A DNA stretch of 7,915 nucleotides, from the NCBI GenBank assembly GCA_964371695.1, contig CAYJOG010000112.1:1-7915 (forward strand), written 5' to 3'. The notes under the pieces are model-generated. The model was not told where the DNA came from and made no database searches. It saw only the letters and a list, made by a program, of their open reading frames with translations. Of the stretch, positions 5,586 to 7,915 are shown one piece after another. The position numbers and the translations under genes were made by a program. This DNA is from CAYJOG01 sp964371695 [NCBI: uncultured bacterium] (GTDB taxonomy: Bacteria > CAYJOG01). Within the stretch, counting starts at the first letter, position 1, and every line of letters begins with the position of its first letter.

Positions 5586-6827
5586 CTAAAAACTGAAAAA
5601 CGCACCCAGCGTGGCGTCGCGGAAGCTGTCCACGTCCTGCACCGCTGCGGTGAGGGAATAATTCGAGCCGCGTTTCCAGCGCAGTTCGGCCCCATAGGTG
5701 TTGCCTTCCTGCATGGCCAGGGTGTCATATTCCAGGGCCAGCGACAGACCCAGAATCAGCTCCCGCTCCAGGCCGATGAACAGGCCATAGTCCTCGCCCA
5801 GTTGCACCTTGCGGCCGTTTTTCAGCCCCGTGAGGCCGCCGTCACTCAGATAGGCCCCCACCGAAAAATTGCCCGCCGGGTTGGGAAAAGTGGCCACCGC
5901 GCCATATTCGCTGGCGCCTTCATCGGCGTTGTTCATTTGCAGATACAGGGCCGCCTGCGCGCCTTTTTTGAGGGTGGAGAGCACATATTTGCCACCGTAA
6001 CTGGCGATGTTCTCGCGGCTCACGCTGTTGTCGGTACTTTCCAGATAAAGCTCCATTTTTTCGCTGGGGGCAAATCGGCCCGTGTAGATGGTGCGGGTGT
6101 GCTGATTCTCCTGGTTGTAACCATATTTATAACCCACCGTGCCGCCCTTGGGTTTGTACACCACGGCGGTGGGGCGCGTGACCAGCCCCAGACTGCCGGT
6201 CTGGGCGGCAGGTTTTTCGGGGCGTGAAGACAATGGGGGCAGGCGGCCCTTGCCCCCGTCCAGCACCGCCACCACGCTGGGCTGTGAGAGGGGCGGGCTG
6301 TCGAACTTCGGCCCCCCCACCGGCGCGTCGTCATCCACCGGTTTGGCGGCGATCACGTCGCCGCTGCCCGAAGGGGGCAGGTCATCGATGGAATACACCG
6401 GCGTGCGGGAGTTTTCCGGCGGGGCGTCGTCCATGCGTTTCATGCGGCCCACCGACACGCTGCTTTCACCGGGCGCGGTGCGGGGGGTGTCTCCCGCAGA
6501 CTGAAAGGGCACGGGCGTTTCTTTCAGACTGGCCCCCTCGCCGGCCACGCGGTCGCCCTGCTGCACGTCGCCCTTGATGGTGCGGCCCCGTGCCGTGAAA
6601 TCCGACACTTCATCAATCTGCACCTGACCGGTGGCGGTTTCACCCCGCAGGATGGTCAACACCTGGCCTTCTTTCAGCCCCGCCTTGCTGCCCTCATAAA
6701 GCACCACGTCGCCACCGTCAAACACCTGGGCCACCTCCAGCGCCGCCGCCGGGCGGGCCAGACCAAAACCCATCCACACCAATACGGCGCACAGGAAAAC
6801 CACAGGTGTTGAAAAACGCACAGACAT
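5586..6827 (-). CDS. Exported protein with predicted C-terminal outer-membrane beta-barrel
   Basis: 413 residues from the ATG at 6827, chosen because it gives a clean signal peptide (MSVRF, hydrophobic core 8-24, cleavage near RPAAA, residue 29) and has GAGG just upstream; a start at 6863 is possible but adds nothing. Residues 30-95 form a small beta-rich domain (EGSKAGLKEGQVLTILRG, then GRTIKGDVQQGDRV) like the GLK-x-GD/Q repeats of periplasmic beta-barrel modules. Residues 100-220 are Pro/Ser/Asp-rich and probably disordered. Residues 220-413 alternate polar and hydrophobic residues with many aromatic-Gly pairs (GTVGYKYGYNQ, YGGKYVLSTL, FSVGAYLS, YGLFIGLE, YGAELRWK) and end GAFFSF, the terminal Phe expected of BAM-inserted barrels. 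About 8-10 strands are likely. Its function is unknown. It is divergent from the SRP RNA. Confidence 0.75.
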   Translation of the reverse strand: MSVRFSTPVVFLCAVLVWMGFGLARPAAALEVAQVFDGGDVVLYEGSKAGLKEGQVLTILRGETATGQVQIDEVSDFTARGRTIKGDVQQGDRVAGEGASLKETPVPFQSAGDTPRTAPGESSVSVGRMKRMDDAPPENSRTPVYSIDDLPPSGSGDVIAAKPVDDDAPVGGPKFDSPPLSQPSVVAVLDGGKGRLPPLSSRPEKPAAQTGSLGLVTRPTAVVYKPKGGTVGYKYGYNQENQHTRTIYTGRFAPSEKMELYLESTDNSVSRENIASYGGKYVLSTLKKGAQAALYLQMNNADEGASEYGAVATFPNPAGNFSVGAYLSDGGLTGLKNGRKVQLGEDYGLFIGLERELILGLSLALEYDTLAMQEGNTYGAELRWKRGSNYSLTAAVQDVDSFRDATLGAFFSF

Positions 6828-6975
6828 GGCCTCAGTGTAGTTAATGTCCACCCCGGCGGCCATGGCATGACCTGCAAAGCATTTGTCGCATAACGATAAA
6901 AAAGAGAGAGGGCATTTTCAGGCCGATTCACACCACCCAGCCTTTCTTCATGCCACACTTTTCCCGCGCACTCCA

Positions 6976-7003
6976 TTGACGCCGGGCCGGACATGGCTAC
7001 CCT
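6976..7003 (+). promoter_or_regulatory. Sigma-70-type promoter of the SRP RNA
   Basis: TTGACG (6976-6981), 16-bp spacer, TACCCT (6998-7003). Initiation 7-8 nt downstream falls at about 7010-7011, exactly where the predicted RNA stem begins. The -35 is 5 of 6 and the -10 is 3 of 6, offset by the position match. Nothing else was recognised between 6828 and 6975, which must also hold the divergent barrel-gene promoter. Confidence 0.5.
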
Positions 7004-7011
7004 TTCAGATG

Positions 7012-7113
7012 GGTTCGTTCAGGCCCTCGCGAGTCACGGTGGTGAACCCCGCCAGATCCGAAAGGAAGCAACGGTAAATCACACGAACTGTGCCGGGGTG
7101 TCCTGAGCGGACC
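7012..7113 (+). ncRNA. ffs: Bacterial SRP RNA (4.5S type)
   Basis: About 102 nt, the RNA core of the signal recognition particle that binds Ffh and directs membrane-protein translation to FtsY. The diagnostic apical region CCAGATCCGAAAGGAAGCA (7052-7070) followed by ACGGTAA matches the family consensus CCAGGTCCGGAAGGAAGCA, preceded by GGTGAACCCCG and followed by GTGCCGGGGTG. The ends pair over 12 bp: GGTTCGTTCAGG (7012-7023) with CCTGAGCGGACC (7102-7113), including G-U pairs. The apical tetraloop is GAAA (7060-7063) in place of the usual GGAA, still a GNRA loop. Size and fold match the short Gram-negative form without an Alu domain. It is followed at once by a T-run. Confidence 0.93.
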
Positions 7114-7118
7114 TTTTT
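7102..7118 (+). terminator. T-tract terminator of the SRP RNA
   Basis: The 3' strand of the RNA's closing stem (7102-7113) runs directly into TTTTT (7114-7118). The mature RNA's own stem thus probably serves as the terminator hairpin. Confidence 0.6.
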
Positions 7119-7285
7119 CCTTTGGTGGCGCGAGTAGCCACAGGCGTCCCCGCCCATAGCTGCTAACTTTGTGTAGAGGGGTTCTGTTGACCCAATGGCG
7201 GACTGGCCCTCCCGCCGTCATTACCCCGAAAGCCGGGATACACTTTTAACCAAAAGCACAAACCATAGTATTTTTTGACATTTGT

Positions 7286-7301
7286 GGGGGACGCGTCCCC
7301 C
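7286..7301. repeat. 16-bp perfect palindrome
   Basis: GGGGGACGCGTCCCCC is fully self-complementary and is preceded by GT, as the hairpin leaders are. It may be a loop-less member of the same family. Confidence 0.65.
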
Positions 7302-7318
7302 CTGCCTTTTGTGTGAAC

Positions 7319-7340
7319 GCAGGCAAGATGCCTGCGCCAC
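7319..7340 (-). repeat. TCT-loop hairpin repeat, inverted copy of 723-744
   Basis: On the minus strand it is identical to the hairpin at 723-744, with identity extending over 26 bp (7317-7342). Two identical copies 6.6 kb apart in opposite orientation point to recent spread or to conservation by selection. Confidence 0.85.
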
Positions 7341-7487
7341 CAAATAAAATGTGAGCGCGACCACCGGCGGGGACGCCTGTGGCTACTGACCCCACCAGAA
7401 CTGGATTTTCTCATGTTTTACTGGACTGCCGCTTTCGCGGGAATGACGCCAACTGGTGGATAAGAACAAGCCTTCTTCTTCTGAACC

Positions 7488-7915
7488 CTACGCGTACCCC
7501 ACCGTCACACTCGGTTCACTCCCACCCTTGTGACCCTTGGCGGAGGCATAACTGGGGGGCGGAGCCAGGGGGCGCACCTTTTCGGCTTTGTGTTCCTCGG
7601 CCTCGTCCTCTTTTTCGGCCTCACCGGCCTTTTCATCTCCGTCGTGTTTTTCGGGTGAGAGGGCTTTTTTGGGCTCGGATATGTTTTCCAGCAACGCGTG
7701 CAGCAGTTCCGAGGACGCATCGGCAGGTTTCACCGGCTCTGGCAGCAGTTCGGGTTTCAGCCCCGCCTGCAGATCCGCCAGAATCTCACCCAGGCTGATG
7801 AGGATTTTCTGGTGCTGCACCGTCAGGCTCATCACCGTGCGGCGGCTTGCCTGAACAGCTTCGGGGGGCGGGCCTGCGGGCGACGTTTGTTCAGCGCCCG
7901 GCGGGGGCAGGGCCA
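7488..7915 (-). CDS. Unrecognised charged protein, C-terminal part
   Basis: An open frame enters from the right edge and ends at TAG (7490-7488), giving at least 141 residues; I do not recognise it. It begins Pro-rich (LPPPGAEQTSPAGPPPEAV), then has a probably helical stretch (MSLTVQHQKILISLGEILADL, then SSELLHALLENI), then a highly charged Glu/Lys run (about PEKHDGDEKAGEAEKEDEAEEHKAEK) and a short Pro/Ser end. GTG (7835) and ATG (7832) could be starts, but neither has a ribosome site and the frame stays open and coding-like upstream, so I treat it as partial. No signal peptide is visible in this part. It converges with the SRP RNA across the repeat cluster. Confidence 0.6.
   Translation of the reverse strand, partial: ALPPPGAEQTSPAGPPPEAVQASRRTVMSLTVQHQKILISLGEILADLQAGLKPELLPEPVKPADASSELLHALLENISEPKKALSPEKHDGDEKAGEAEKEDEAEEHKAEKVRPLAPPPSYASAKGHKGGSEPSVTVGYA

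Larger units (their letters stand above)
7134..7386. repeat. 253-bp unit bounded by 21-bp perfect inverted repeats
   Basis: GTAGCCACAGGCGTCC opens the copy at 7134-7154, and its exact inverse is at 7366-7386. Each is a GTAG-leader member of the hairpin family (GGCG / CGCC stem). The left copy starts 15 nt after the SRP RNA T-run and follows a GGTGGCGC remnant (7124-7131), suggesting one repeat landed in another. No coding content is seen. Confidence 0.75.
7216..7448. repeat. Inverted pair of decayed ATTCCC...GGGAAT repeats
   Basis: The left copy (7216-7243, with ATTACC and GGGATA) and the right copy (7421-7448, inverted, with GCGGCAGT in place of GCGGGAAT) are degenerate forms of the repeat at 678. 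The left lies inside, and the right outside, the 7134-7386 unit, so the two inverted pairs interleave and do not nest. Confidence 0.65.

Noticed and set aside
6900-7077. 64-codon plus-strand frame overlapping the SRP RNA
   Set aside because: It reads through the SRP RNA promoter and the conserved RNA core; the base pairing explains the sequence better.
678-7448. CRISPR array
   Set aside because: Repeats are palindromic, in both orientations, irregularly spaced and without uniform spacers; no cas genes.

Overview
The window reads as chromosomal DNA of a GC-rich, Gram-negative, motile bacterium. The Gram-negative call rests on a predicted outer-membrane beta-barrel ending in Phe and on Sec-type signal peptides; motility rests on a MotA-like flagellar stator gene. 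A sigma-54 activator and very many short hairpin repeats in every intergenic gap are further characters. I cannot name a phylum from the sequence alone. TGA (three times) and TAG (three times) end the intact genes, so the standard bacterial code is in use.

Layout: 1-370 (-) is the 5' part of a motA-like gene carrying two in-frame stop codons but no frameshift, with a good ribosome binding site and a sigma-28-like promoter. 371-985 is gene-free and packed with hairpin repeats. 2361-3497 and 986-2383 (both -) are a soluble kinase with an N-terminal receiver and a sigma-54-dependent response regulator, overlapping by 23 bp and surely one transcription unit. 3515-3654 is a composite inverted-repeat element. 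3714-4274 (-) encodes a small exported protein with six regularly spaced cysteines. 4335-5276 (+) is a UDP-glucuronate decarboxylase. 5277-5585 holds a G-rich repeat and a 172-bp imperfect palindrome between converging genes. 5586-6827 (-) encodes an exported protein ending in a predicted outer-membrane barrel. 7012-7113 (+) is the bacterial SRP RNA with its own promoter and T-tract. 7120-7448 holds interleaved inverted repeats. 7488-7915 (-) is the C-terminal part of an unrecognised charged protein.

The kinase and regulator form a phosphorelay with the output at sigma-54 promoters. The decarboxylase makes UDP-xylose for surface polysaccharide, and the nearby barrel protein also belongs to the envelope, although no shared operon links them (they converge). 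The flagellar gene lies downstream of the regulator in the same direction but behind its own promoter.

The most unusual content is non-coding. At least eight hairpins share a GTRG/TGGCGC-type leader and a TCT-type loop while their stems differ by compensating changes. They occur singly, in mirror pairs that bound MITE-like units, and next to a second repeat family with the core ATTCCCGCGAAAGCGGGAAT.
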